A stretch of 64,000 nucleotides of DNA from Cellulomonas sp. S1-8 (GCF_026184235.1 NZ_CP110806.1:3658001-3722000); one strand, 5' to 3'. Numbered from the stretch's first letter, positions 9,829 to 17,735 are shown. Notes: a model not told the origin generated them from the sequence alone. Translations and numbers: made by a program.

Positions 9829-11220
9829 ATGACCGACCGCTACCTCGAGCTCGTCAACAGCGGACTCACCCAGAAGCTCTCGAAGCAGCTCGGCCTGCCC
9901 CGGCCGGCCGTGCTGCGCCGCCACCGCCCCGGGCAGCCGCTGCTCGACGGTCCCGCGCTCGTCCTGGGCGACGGGCCCGACGCCGACGCGGTCGCGAGGC
10001 TGCTGTCGTCCCCCGCGGGCGGTGCGACGCCGACGGGCGACGGGCCGGCCGTCCTGGACGGCTGGGACGTCGAGGTGCACCGCCACGCCACGCCCGACGT
10101 CCGGTACGCCGCCGTGGTCCTCGTCCTCACGGCCGTCGAGCACCCGGACGACCTCACCGCGCCGGTCCTCGCCGCGGCGTCGACCCTCAAAGGCCTGCGG
10201 CCGGGTGCGCGCGTCGTGACCGTCTCGCACCCCGCCCTCGACTCCGACGCGCCCGCGGTCGCCGCCGCGCGGCAGGGCGTCGACGGGTTCCTGCGGTCGG
10301 TCGCCAAGGAGCTGCGCAACGGCGCGACCGGCAACGGCGTCGTCGTCGCGCCGGGCGTGCCCGTCACCGCAGCGAGCGTCGTCGCGGCCCTGCGGTTCTT
10401 CCTGTCGGCGCGCTCGGCATTCGTCGACGGGCAGCTGCTCGAGGTCGACTCCGACGCGGGCGAGCTCCCGACCGACTGGGAGAAGCCGCTGGCCGGCAAG
10501 GTCGCGGTCGTCACCGGCGCGGCGCGCGGCATCGGCGCCTCGATCGCGGACGTGCTCGCGCGCGACGGCGCCACCGTCGTGGCCGTCGACGTCCCCGCCG
10601 CCGGCGAGCAGCTCGCACAGGTCGCCAACCGCGTGCGCGGCACCGCGCTGCAGCTCGACGTCACCGCCCCCGACGCCGGCGACCGGATCCTCGCGCACGC
10701 CAAGGCGCGCCACGGCCGTCTCGACGTCGTCGTGCACAACGCCGGGATCACGCGGGACAAGCTGCTCGCCAACATGAGCGACGACAGGTGGGCGTCGGTG
10801 CTGGCCGTCAACATCGCGGCGCAGCTGCGGATCAACGAGGCCCTGCTGACGTCCGGCGACTTCGTCGACGCGCCGCGCATCGTGTCGCTCGCGTCGACGT
10901 CCGGCATCGCCGGCAACCGCGGGCAGACCAACTACGCGGCGTCCAAGGGCGGGGTCATCGGCATGGTCCGGGCGACCGCACCGCTGCTCGCACCGTTCGG
11001 CGGCACCGCCAACGCGGTGGCACCCGGGTTCATCGAGACCGAGATGACCGCTCGCATCCCCGCGGTGACGCGGCAGGTCGCGCGGCGGCTCAACTCCCTG
11101 CAGCAGGGCGGGCAGCCCGTCGACGTCGCCGAGGCCGTCGCGTTCCTCGCCTCGCCCGCGGCCGGCGGGATCGTGGGACGCACGCTGCGGGTCTGCGGGC
11201 AGAACATGGTGGGCCGGTGA
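9829..11220 (+). CDS. Large FabG-type 3-oxoacyl-(ACP/CoA) reductase
   Basis: NAD(P)-dependent short-chain dehydrogenase of 463 aa, about 220 residues longer than ordinary FabG. Residues 1-220 form an extra flavodoxin-like N-terminal domain. Residues 222-463 are the SDR domain with TGAARGIG (229-236), NAG (304-306), a Ser in the ASTSG segment and YAASK (Tyr369, Lys373). This architecture is that of mycobacterial FabG4 (high-molecular-weight FabG), which reduces 3-ketoacyl-CoA or ACP. The ATG at 9829 is preferred over the GTG three bases earlier because GGAG at 9820-9823 gives normal spacing. Its stop overlaps the start of the MaoC gene. Confidence 0.9.
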   Translation: MTDRYLELVNSGLTQKLSKQLGLPRPAVLRRHRPGQPLLDGPALVLGDGPDADAVARLLSSPAGGATPTGDGPAVLDGWDVEVHRHATPDVRYAAVVLVLTAVEHPDDLTAPVLAAASTLKGLRPGARVVTVSHPALDSDAPAVAAARQGVDGFLRSVAKELRNGATGNGVVVAPGVPVTAASVVAALRFFLSARSAFVDGQLLEVDSDAGELPTDWEKPLAGKVAVVTGAARGIGASIADVLARDGATVVAVDVPAAGEQLAQVANRVRGTALQLDVTAPDAGDRILAHAKARHGRLDVVVHNAGITRDKLLANMSDDRWASVLAVNIAAQLRINEALLTSGDFVDAPRIVSLASTSGIAGNRGQTNYAASKGGVIGMVRATAPLLAPFGGTANAVAPGFIETEMTARIPAVTRQVARRLNSLQQGGQPVDVAEAVAFLASPAAGGIVGRTLRVCGQNMVGR

Positions 11221-12119
11221 CCACGCCGGCGCCCACCACCGAGGTCACGCTGCCGCACGTGCCCGCGCTCGGCGGGCTCTACGCGCGCGGCCTGCTCGCA
11301 TCGGCCCGGCTCGGCGTCACCGGCGGGACGCGGTCCGGGGCGCGGGAGGTCCCGGACGTCACGTACGTCGTCGACGACGTCCGCGCCGACGCCGACCGCC
11401 TGACCACCTACCAGCACCTGCTGCACGAGCCCGCGACGGACACCCTGCCCGCCGGGTACGTCCACGTGCTCGCGTTCCCCGTCGCGACGGCGCTCATGGT
11501 GCGACCCGACTTCCCCCTGCCGCTGCTCGGCATGGTGCACCTGGCCAACCACGTGGAGCAGCGCAGGCCGCTGCTGCTCGGGGACCGGCTCGGCGTCCGG
11601 GCGTGGGCGCGGGGGCTGCGACCGCACCGGTCCGGGACGCAGGTCGACCTCGTGACGGAGGTCAGCGCGTCGGGCGAGGTCGCGTGGCAGGGCATCTCGA
11701 CGTACCTCGCCAAGGGTGTGCGCCTGCCGGACGCCCCGCGCGACGACGTCCCGCGCGCCGCCTTCACACCGCCGGTGCGCACGGGCCGCTGGGAGCTGCC
11801 CGCCGACACGGGCCGCCGCTACGCCGCCGTGTCCGGCGACCGCAACCCCATCCACCTGTCGCCGGTGACGGCCCGTGCGCTGGGGTTCAAGCGCACGATC
11901 GCCCACGGGATGTACACGGCCTCACGCGCGCTCGCGGACGTCGGCGCCGTGCGGGGCGACGCGTTCACGTGGTCGGTCGAGTTCGCCGCCCCCGTCCTGC
12001 TGCCGGCGACGGTCGACGTCCGCGTCGCCCGTGAGGACGACGGGCACACGTTCACCGCGTGGCACCCCCGCACGGGCCGCCTCCACCTCTCCGGCGCGGT
12101 CACCCCCCTCCCCGCCTGA
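11217..12119 (+). CDS. MaoC-like 3-hydroxyacyl-thioester dehydratase (HtdX-like)
   Basis: Double hot-dog hydratase (300 aa) that interconverts 3-hydroxyacyl and 2-enoyl thioesters. The C-terminal hot dog has the hydratase-2 signature SGDRNPIHL followed by an FKRTIAHGMYTAS segment; Asp and His of the first motif are the usual catalytic pair. The GTG start overlaps the FabG stop by four bases (GTGA), indicating translational coupling and joint work on the same acyl chain. The pair mirrors fabG4-htdX (Rv0242c-Rv0241c) of Mycobacterium tuberculosis. Confidence 0.9.
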   Translation: MTTPAPTTEVTLPHVPALGGLYARGLLASARLGVTGGTRSGAREVPDVTYVVDDVRADADRLTTYQHLLHEPATDTLPAGYVHVLAFPVATALMVRPDFPLPLLGMVHLANHVEQRRPLLLGDRLGVRAWARGLRPHRSGTQVDLVTEVSASGEVAWQGISTYLAKGVRLPDAPRDDVPRAAFTPPVRTGRWELPADTGRRYAAVSGDRNPIHLSPVTARALGFKRTIAHGMYTASRALADVGAVRGDAFTWSVEFAAPVLLPATVDVRVAREDDGHTFTAWHPRTGRLHLSGAVTPLPA

Positions 12120-12130
12120 CGGCCCGGGGC

Positions 12131-12223
12131 GGGATCGCCCTCTCCCGCCCTGCGGCGGGGTCCCCCCACCCCGTCCGCGAGAGAGCAATCCAGCTCCTAC
12201 CGGTCCGGCAGGGAGCGATCCGG
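12131..12223. repeat. Palindromic GAGAGAGCAATCC-family repeat after the MaoC gene
   Basis: The arm GGATCGCCCTCTC (from 12132) faces GCGAGAGAGCAATCC (12177-12191) and can pair as a long stem with few mismatches. A third, diverged unit GCAGGGAGCGATCCGG follows at about 12209. The stem sits just past the MaoC stop, so it may act as a terminator or mRNA 3'-end stabiliser. Confidence 0.7.
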
Positions 12224-12259
12224 CAACCGCGTGTCCGTGCGGGGTGGCAGGCTCGGGGG

Positions 12260-12865
12260 ATGCTGAGCGGCGACGCCTACGACCTCGAGCCCGACGCCGA
12301 CCTCGACGCCATGGCGTTCCGCGGCCTCGACCTGACGGGGCGTGACGCCTCACGCGCGCGGTTCCTCGACTGCGAGGTCGAGGACTGCGACCTCGAGGGG
12401 GTCGTGCTCGACGGTGCGCGCGTCCTCGACACGTCGTGGACGGCCGTGCGGGCCGGGGCGTTGCGCGCCCCGTCGTCGACATGGCGCGACGCGACGATGA
12501 CGGACGTGCGCATCGGCGCGTTCACCGCGTTCTCGTCGACGTGGACGCGGGTCACGGTCGTCGGAGGCAAGATCGACTACCTCGACCTGCGCGAGTCCAC
12601 CGTCGAGGAGCTGCGGCTCGAGAACGTCACGCTGGGCGACCTCGACCTGAGCCACGCACGCGTGCGCCGCCTCGTGGTCGTCGACTGCGACGTGCGCCGG
12701 CTCGACACGACCGACACCCGGCTCGCCGACTGCGACCTGCGCGGCGCGCGGCTGTCGGTGGTCGAGGGCGTCGGCGGGCTCGGCGGTGCGAAGGTCACAC
12801 CCGACCAGCTCCTCGACCTCGCGCCCCTGCTCGCGCGCCACGTGGGGCTCGTCGTCGACGACTGA
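12260..12865 (+). CDS. Pentapeptide-repeat-like protein
   Basis: Protein of 201 aa composed largely of imperfect pentapeptide-type repeats (A/C-D/N-L-x-x), for example LDCEVEDCDLEGVVLDGARVL and the later ADCDLRGARLS, predicting a right-handed quadrilateral beta-helix. The last 30 residues are helical and leave the repeat. Members of this family can mimic DNA (Qnr/MfpA), but many have no known job and nothing here identifies a target. The ATG at 12260 is preceded by CAGGCT six bases upstream, a weak version of the leaderless pattern seen elsewhere in the window. Confidence 0.83.
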   Translation: MLSGDAYDLEPDADLDAMAFRGLDLTGRDASRARFLDCEVEDCDLEGVVLDGARVLDTSWTAVRAGALRAPSSTWRDATMTDVRIGAFTAFSSTWTRVTVVGGKIDYLDLRESTVEELRLENVTLGDLDLSHARVRRLVVVDCDVRRLDTTDTRLADCDLRGARLSVVEGVGGLGGAKVTPDQLLDLAPLLARHVGLVVDD

Positions 12866-12892
12866 GGCGGTCCGCTCGCGCGCGGTCGCCGC

Positions 12893-13978
12893 TCACCACC
12901 CCGCGAGCGCGACGACCTCCGCGGCGACCTCGGCCGGCATGCGGCCATCGGTGGCGACGCGGTGCACGTCGCCCCCCGCTGCAGCCTCGAGACGCACTGC
13001 CGCCGCGCCCGAGCGGGCCACGTGCGCGTCGTACGACGCACCGTCCTCGCGCCGACCCAGCCGCTCCCGCGCCGTGGCGTCCGACGCCGTGAGCAGCACC
13101 GACGTCACGCGCGGCCGGTCCCCCACGGCCGCGGCCAGGGCGTCCGCCTCGAGGACGCTCACGGTGTTCGTGTAGACGAGCCGCCGGTGGCCCAGCGCCC
13201 GGTAGCGGCGCCACACGTCGGCGAGGTTGGCCGCGGCGACCCCGTGCTCCCACGGGGCGGGGTGGGCGAGGTCGAGCGCGTCGCCCTCGACGACGGCGTG
13301 CGGGACGTCGCGCGCGACGAGCAGGTCGTGCACGGCGGACGCGACGGTCGACTTGCCGACGCCGGACCGCCCGCCCAGCAGGAGCACCGACGTGCGCTCG
13401 TCGGTGACCGCCTGCCCCGCGAGCCGGGCCTCCAACCGCGCCCGGGCGTGCGGCCACTCGTCGGCGAGGACCGAGAAGTACAGCGAGTCCTGGCGCGTCC
13501 CGTCGGCGGCGACGCGGTGCCCGCGCAGCCGACCCTCGGGGCGCGCGCCGAGCTTGGTGACGGCCGCGATCGACCGCGCGTTGCGCGCCTCGACGCGGTA
13601 CGCCACCCGCGCGACGTCCCACGTCTCGAAGGCGTGCGACATCAGCAGCAGCTTGCACGCGGGGTTCACGTCGGTGCCCCACACGCGCGGGTCGTAGAAC
13701 GTGTGCCCGATCTCGAGCCGGCCCATTCGCAGGTCGACGTCGTAGTACGACGTCGACCCGACGACCTCGTCGTCGACGAGCACCGCGAACGCGTACCGCG
13801 CGGGCGTCGCCAGCGCCTGCTCGACGACCCCGCGCACGTCGTCGACGCCCCGCGGAGTCGCCGACGTCATGCCGGCCCACACGCGCGCGTCGACGAACCC
13901 CGCGAGCGCGCCCGCGTGCTCGACCCCCAACGGGACGAGCCGGACACCATGACCGTCGAGCGTCAGTTCGTGCAGCAC
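12893..13978 (-). CDS. GNAT acetyltransferase fused to a P-loop kinase-like domain
   Basis: Two-domain protein of 361 aa. Residues 1-185 are a RimJ/RimL-type GNAT fold (RLVPL strand, GSTSYYDVD, LEIGHTFYDPRVWGTDVN, ending in YFSVLADEW). Residues 196-361 begin with LLLGGRSGVGKST (Walker A 202-211) and resemble small-molecule kinases of the AAA_33/shikimate-kinase type. The GTG at 13978 has a GGAAGG ribosome site and matches where the GNAT fold begins; a longer start at 14053 adds no recognisable sequence. The substrate is unknown. The fusion suggests a single pathway using both acetylation and phosphorylation, for instance antibiotic or nucleotide-derivative inactivation, but that is speculation. 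Confidence 0.82.
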   Translation of the reverse strand: MLHELTLDGHGVRLVPLGVEHAGALAGFVDARVWAGMTSATPRGVDDVRGVVEQALATPARYAFAVLVDDEVVGSTSYYDVDLRMGRLEIGHTFYDPRVWGTDVNPACKLLLMSHAFETWDVARVAYRVEARNARSIAAVTKLGARPEGRLRGHRVAADGTRQDSLYFSVLADEWPHARARLEARLAGQAVTDERTSVLLLGGRSGVGKSTVASAVHDLLVARDVPHAVVEGDALDLAHPAPWEHGVAAANLADVWRRYRALGHRRLVYTNTVSVLEADALAAAVGDRPRVTSVLLTASDATARERLGRREDGASYDAHVARSGAAAVRLEAAAGGDVHRVATDGRMPAEVAAEVVALAGW

Positions 13979-14037
13979 GCGCCCTTCCTGCCACCGCCCC
14001 GGAGAACCCGTCGCCACCCGTCCACCCCAGCACCCCA

Positions 14038-14115
14038 CCGCCGAGCGCGGCACTCGACCGCCGAGCGCCGTACTCGTTCCTCCCGCGCTCGACCGTTGAC
14101 CACCGCGCTCGGCGG
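14038..14115 (-). terminator. 13-bp inverted repeat after the class V aminotransferase
   Basis: CCGCCGAGCGCGG (14038-14050) and its exact complement (14103-14115) enclose a loop that itself contains further GCCGAGCGC/GCGCTC pairs. It lies about 30 bases past the aminotransferase stop and before the GNAT-kinase gene on the same strand, fitting a terminator. Confidence 0.5.
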
Positions 14116-14143
14116 CGTGGGTGGTGGGGCCGGGTGTGGGTCG

Positions 14144-15592
14144 TCAGTCGTCGAGGGCCGGGCCGCAGGCCGCCGCCGCCGTGGCCGCCAGGTGGTCCAG
14201 GCCCTGCACCTCGATGAGGGGGCGGGTGTCGTCGACGACGGTCCAGCAGCCGTCGACGACCTCGTACTCGGCCTGCGCCCCGCGGCGCAGCAGGGCCGCG
14301 AGGGCGTCGACGAGCCGGTCGACGTGCTCGGCCGTCGTTCCCACGCCCACCGACGCGCGGACGGCACCGTGCGACGCGCCGAGGTGCGCGAGCAGCGGGT
14401 GGGCGCAGAACCGGCCGTCGCGGACGCCGATGCCGTGCTCGGCGGACAGGTACGCGGCGACCAGACCCGGGTTGAGGTCGGCGACGGTGAACGTGACGAC
14501 TCCCACCGGGGCGGACGAGTCGGGCCAGATGCGGGCGACCCGCACCCCGTCGAGCGCCTCGAGGCCCGCGACCAGGCGCGACCGCAGAGCCTGCTCGTGC
14601 TCCTCCAGCGCGCCGGCGGGCAGCGCGGCGAGCGTGTCGCACGCCTGCGCGAGGGCGATCGCGCCCAGCACGTTGGGCGACCCGGCCTCGTGCCGCGCCG
14701 GGGCCGGCTGCCAGACCGTCCGGTCCGCGCGCACGTCGCGCACCGCACCTCCCCCTGCGAGGTACGGCGTGCCCGTGTCGAGCCAGTCCCGGCGGCCCAC
14801 GAGTGCGCCGGCGCCGAACGGCGCGTACGTCTTGTGCCCGGAGAAGGCGACGTAGTCGACGTCGGTCTCCGCGAGCGAGAAGCCGCGGTGCGGCACCAGC
14901 TGGGCGCCGTCGACCGCGACGCGCGTCCCGACCGCGTGCGCGATCTCGACGACGCGGTCGATCGGCAGCGCCTCGCCCGTGACGTTGGACGCGCCGGTGA
15001 TCGTGAGCAGCGCGTACGGGCGGCGCGCGAGCTCGGCGCGCAGGGCGTCGAGCGTCGCGGCGACCGTCGGCTCCAGCGGCAGGATCGTCGCGATGCGACC
15101 GGTGCCGGCCTGCGCCCCGCCGCTGCGCTGCACCCACGGCAGCAGGTTGGCGTGGTGCTCGACGTCGAGGACGAGCACCGCACCACCGGCCGGGACGACG
15201 CCCGCGAGCAGGTTGAGGGAGTCGGTGGTGTTGCGCGTGATGACGGCGACGTCGTCCTCGCGCGCGCCGACGAACCGCGCGACGGCCTGCCGCGACGTCT
15301 CGTACAGCGCGGTCGACACCTGGGACAGGTAGCCGGCGCCGCGGTGCACGGACGCGTACAGGGGCAGCACCTCGACGACGCGGTCGTTCACGGCCTCGAG
15401 GGCCGGGGCGCTGGCGGCGCAGTCCAGGTTGGCGTAGGTGCGGCTGGTGCCGTCGACGAGGGGCACGGTCGTGGCCGCGCCGACGACGGGCAGCAGGGGC
15501 GTGGCACCGACGGGCGACGCGGGGGCCGAGGTCGCGGTCGCCGTGCCCGAGACCTCGTCGACACACGCGAACAGCTCGGTGATCGTCGTCAT
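14144..15592 (-). CDS. PLP-dependent class V aminotransferase (cysteine desulfurase-like)
   Basis: Fold-type I PLP enzyme of 482 aa related to SufS/CsdA cysteine desulfurases and isopenicillin-epimerase-like enzymes. Visible features are the N-terminal NLDCAASAP, the cofactor His in VLDVEHHAN, Asp228 in AVDGAQL, and the Schiff-base Lys254 in AFSGHKTYAPFG. A conserved Cys lies in RDGRFCAHPLL. It is longer than ordinary desulfurases (about 400 aa) because of an N-terminal extension and a C-terminal tail with CWTVVDD. A SAM-IV riboswitch fills its leader, so expression should fall when S-adenosylmethionine is plentiful, placing it in sulfur amino acid or methylation metabolism. The ATG at 15592 follows GGAGGAG. 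The exact substrate is unknown. Confidence 0.87.
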   Translation of the reverse strand: MTTITELFACVDEVSGTATATSAPASPVGATPLLPVVGAATTVPLVDGTSRTYANLDCAASAPALEAVNDRVVEVLPLYASVHRGAGYLSQVSTALYETSRQAVARFVGAREDDVAVITRNTTDSLNLLAGVVPAGGAVLVLDVEHHANLLPWVQRSGGAQAGTGRIATILPLEPTVAATLDALRAELARRPYALLTITGASNVTGEALPIDRVVEIAHAVGTRVAVDGAQLVPHRGFSLAETDVDYVAFSGHKTYAPFGAGALVGRRDWLDTGTPYLAGGGAVRDVRADRTVWQPAPARHEAGSPNVLGAIALAQACDTLAALPAGALEEHEQALRSRLVAGLEALDGVRVARIWPDSSAPVGVVTFTVADLNPGLVAAYLSAEHGIGVRDGRFCAHPLLAHLGASHGAVRASVGVGTTAEHVDRLVDALAALLRRGAQAEYEVVDGCWTVVDDTRPLIEVQGLDHLAATAAAACGPALDD

Positions 15593-15617
15593 GGTGCTCC
15601 TCCGGAACGTCCGGGGA

Positions 15618-15744
15618 CCGAGCAGGTCCCGCGCTTGCCGGCACCGAACGGGGCGCGGCCAGGTCGTCACCCGGGGCACCCCACCGCGGAGGAGGGTTGC
15701 CGGCCAGCGAGCCGGGGCTTGACGCTGGCGCTCATGACCTGGGA
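15618..15744 (-). ncRNA. SAM-IV riboswitch
   Basis: Read on the minus strand, the leader shows the SAM-IV core: CATGAGCGCCAGCGTCAAG, then CCCCGGCTCGCTGGCCGG, CAACCCTCC, GCGGTGGGGTGCCCCGGG and TGACGACCTGG, whose last part closes P1 with CCAGGTCAT. A second domain with GGCAAGCGCGGG follows, as expected for the SAM-IV extra pseudoknot. Two small hairpins (GGGACC/GGTCCC and CCGGA/TCCGG) come just before the GGAGGAG ribosome site and are the likely expression platform. The 3' limit is approximate. Confidence 0.88.
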
Positions 15745-15786
15745 CGAGGATCGGCCTCACGGCGCATCCGTGTCAACGCAGACTCT

Positions 15787-15817
15787 CATCATGCGAGACG
15801 CACCGTCTCGCATGATG
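15787..15817. promoter_or_regulatory. 14-bp perfect palindrome upstream of vapB, probable operator
   Basis: CATCATGCGAGACG (15787-15800) and its exact complement (15804-15817) are separated by CAC. The palindrome lies 50-80 bases before the antitoxin start, upstream of its -10 hexamer TATGCT (15856-15861). That position suits VapB/VapBC autoregulation. It could also be a transcript hairpin. Confidence 0.5.
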
Positions 15818-15868
15818 TCGCGCCGGCGGGCTTCGCCATACCCGCATCCGGTGCGTATGCTTTTCTGC

Positions 15869-16111
15869 ATGCGAACAACGCTGCACCTGCCGGACGCCCT
15901 GTACCGGGACGTCAAGGCCGCCGCCGCGCAGTCCGGTCGGACGGTCACCTCCGTCGTCGAGGACGCGCTGCGGGCCGAGCTCGCCCGGTTCCGTGCCGGC
16001 ACCACCGACCGCACACCGTTCCGCATCGACGCCGTCGGCACGGGCGGCGTGCTGGCGGGCGTCGACCTGGACGACTCCGCCGCGCTCCTCGACCTGGTGG
16101 AGGGCCGGTGA
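15869..16111 (+). CDS. VapB-type ribbon-helix-helix antitoxin
   Basis: Antitoxin of 80 aa. The N-terminal RHH motif (MRTTLHLPDALYRDVKAAAA, then TVTSVVEDALRAEL) binds operator DNA. The acidic C-terminal tail (about residues 45-80, with VDLDDSAALLDLVEGR) is the part that typically wraps the toxin. It overlaps the toxin gene by four bases. The start is the ATG at 15869: TATGCT lies seven bases upstream and there is no Shine-Dalgarno, so a leaderless mRNA is likely. An ATG at 15857 would add MLFC but falls within the -10 hexamer. Confidence 0.87.
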   Translation: MRTTLHLPDALYRDVKAAAAQSGRTVTSVVEDALRAELARFRAGTTDRTPFRIDAVGTGGVLAGVDLDDSAALLDLVEGR

Positions 16112-16539
16112 TCCTGCCGGACGTCAACGTCCTCGTCGGGGCCTTCCGTGCCGACGCCGCGCGGCACGACGCGTTGCGCACCTGGCTCGAGGCCGCGGTG
16201 GAGGCACCCGAGCCGCTCGGCCTCACCGACGCGGTGCTCGGCGGCACCGTGCGCGTCCTGACGCACCCCCGGGTCTTCGTCCGGCCCAGCCCGCTGCGCA
16301 CCGCGCTCGACCTCGTCGAGCAGCTGCGCTCGCACCCCGGGACCGTGCGCGTGGCACCAGGCTCGCGGCACTGGGAGCTGGTCGCCGACCTGTGCCGGGC
16401 CGCCGACGCCCGCGGCAACCTCGTGGCCGACGCCCAGCACGCCGCCGTGGCGGTCGAGCAGGGCGCGACGTGGGTCTCGCAGGACCGCGACTTCGCGCGC
16501 TTCCCCGGTCTGCGTTGGAAGGTCGCCGTCGAGGCATGA
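16108..16539 (+). CDS. VapC-type PIN-domain toxin
   Basis: PIN-domain ribonuclease of 143 aa, expected to cut tRNA or rRNA when freed from VapB. The first conserved acid is in ILPDVNVLVGAFR, the second around TDAVLGG, and the third pair lies in NLVADAQHAAVAVEQG; the C-terminal WVSQDRDFARFPGL is typical of the family. The GTG start overlaps the antitoxin stop (GTGA), so translation is coupled. The four acidic positions look intact, so the toxin is probably active. Confidence 0.88.
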   Translation: MILPDVNVLVGAFRADAARHDALRTWLEAAVEAPEPLGLTDAVLGGTVRVLTHPRVFVRPSPLRTALDLVEQLRSHPGTVRVAPGSRHWELVADLCRAADARGNLVADAQHAAVAVEQGATWVSQDRDFARFPGLRWKVAVEA

Positions 16540-16552
16540 GGCGCTGCGAGGG

Positions 16553-17092
16553 TCAGGCGACGCGGGGGCGCCTCAGGTCGTGCACCATCACGACGCTGCG
16601 GTACGACTTGCCGGGCCACTGCACGACGTCCGCGTCGACGAACCCCCACCGGCCGTACATCTCCCGCAGCGGCCCCGCGGGCTGGGCGGTGTCGAGACCG
16701 ACCGACCGCATGCCCCGCGCGCGCGACCACTCGCGCACGACCCCCCACAGGAACGTCGCCAGCCCCCGGCCGCGCACGTCCGGGTGCACCGCGAGCTGGT
16801 TGAGCCACACGCGGTCCGGCTCGAGGGCCAGGCCCGTCAGCGCCTTGATGCCGCGCCCGGGCGGGCTCGTCGCCGTGACCGTGCCGACCAGCGCGCCCGT
16901 CGGGTCGACCAGCACCCACGAGGCACCGACCCCGAGGCTGCGGTTCGCGGTCGTCACCTCGTCCTGGCTCGCGCCGGTGAAGTTCAGGCCGCGGGCCGCC
17001 AGGTCGGCGTAGGACTCGTGGAGCAGCCGCGTCAGCGCCGGCACGTCGTGGGGCGTCACGGGTCGCAGCACGAGGTCGTCGGGGGCGTCCAT
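16553..17092 (-). CDS. GNAT-family N-acetyltransferase
   Basis: Single-domain GNAT of 179 aa. The acetyl-CoA-binding motif A is LNQLAVHPDVRGRGLATFL, followed by WSRARGMRSVGLDT and YGRWGFVDAD. The substrate cannot be inferred. It converges on the VapC gene with only 13 bases between the stops. The ATG at 17092 is taken because upstream codons lack family similarity. Confidence 0.87.
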   Translation of the reverse strand: MDAPDDLVLRPVTPHDVPALTRLLHESYADLAARGLNFTGASQDEVTTANRSLGVGASWVLVDPTGALVGTVTATSPPGRGIKALTGLALEPDRVWLNQLAVHPDVRGRGLATFLWGVVREWSRARGMRSVGLDTAQPAGPLREMYGRWGFVDADVVQWPGKSYRSVVMVHDLRRPRVA

Positions 17093-17193
17093 CGCGCCCC
17101 AGCCTGGCACGCCTCCCCGACCGGGCGCAGTGGACGACGCGCGACGTGAGACACCCCGCCGACGTCCACCACCCGTGGCGTAGCATCCCCTCG

Positions 17194-17286
17194 ACCATCC
17201 AGAGCGGCCGAGAGATCTGGCTCGACGACGCCGCAGCAACCCGCACGGGCAACCGTGGCCGAGGGTGCTACCGCCAGACGATGGGA
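17194..17286 (+). ncRNA. SAM-I (S-box) riboswitch
   Basis: The sequence carries the S-box landmarks in order: ATCCAGAGCGGCCGAGAGAT, CTGGCTCGACGACGCC, GCAGCAACC, then GAGGGTGCTACCGCC and the closing GATGGGA. P1 pairs CCATC (about 17195) with GATGG (17280-17284). The 3' strand of P1 runs into the GGGAGG ribosome site (17283-17288) of the rhodanese gene, so ligand binding could block translation directly without a separate terminator. Confidence 0.9.
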
Positions 17287-17291
17287 GGACC

Positions 17292-17735
17292 ATGAGCGTG
17301 CAGCCACGTCCCGCCCCGGGCTACGCCGGGGACATCACGCCGACCGAGGCGTGGGACCTGCTGGAGAACCGCGAGGACGCCGTGCTCGTCGACGTCCGCA
17401 CCGACGCCGAGTGGCGCTACGTCGGCGTGCCGGACCTGCGGGGCCTCGGCCGCCAGGCCGCGCTCGTCGAGTGGGTGTCCTACCCGTCGGGGCAGCCGAA
17501 CCCGCGCTTCCTCGAGCAGATCGCCGCGGCCGGCGTGACGCCCGGCGACGGGCGCCCCGTGGTGTTCCTGTGCCGCTCGGGGCAGCGGTCGATCGGCGCC
17601 GCGCGCGCCGCGACCGACGCCGGGTACGGGCCCGCGTACAACGTCCTCGAGGGCTTCGAGGGCGCGACGGGTCCCGACGGGCACCGCGGCCACGTGGGCT
17701 GGCGCGCCGACGGCCTGCCCTGGGTGCAGCCGTGA
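17292..17735 (+). CDS. Rhodanese-like sulfurtransferase
   Basis: Single rhodanese domain of 147 aa. The persulfide-carrying Cys94 is in VFLCRSGQRS, and VLVDVRTDAEWRYVG is the conserved N-terminal motif. It probably moves sulfane sulfur for the sulfhydrylase encoded immediately downstream, whose GTG overlaps its stop by four bases. The ATG at 17292 follows GGGAGG, which is also the 3' strand of the SAM-I aptamer, so it should be repressed by S-adenosylmethionine. Rhodanese-metZ pairs are common in actinobacteria. Confidence 0.9.
   Translation: MSVQPRPAPGYAGDITPTEAWDLLENREDAVLVDVRTDAEWRYVGVPDLRGLGRQAALVEWVSYPSGQPNPRFLEQIAAAGVTPGDGRPVVFLCRSGQRSIGAARAATDAGYGPAYNVLEGFEGATGPDGHRGHVGWRADGLPWVQP

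Noticed and set aside
12962..16111. Long plus-strand frame leading into the VapB antitoxin
   Set aside because: Only the last 81 codons (15869-16111) look like a protein. The rest is antisense to the GNAT-kinase and aminotransferase genes and the SAM-IV leader.
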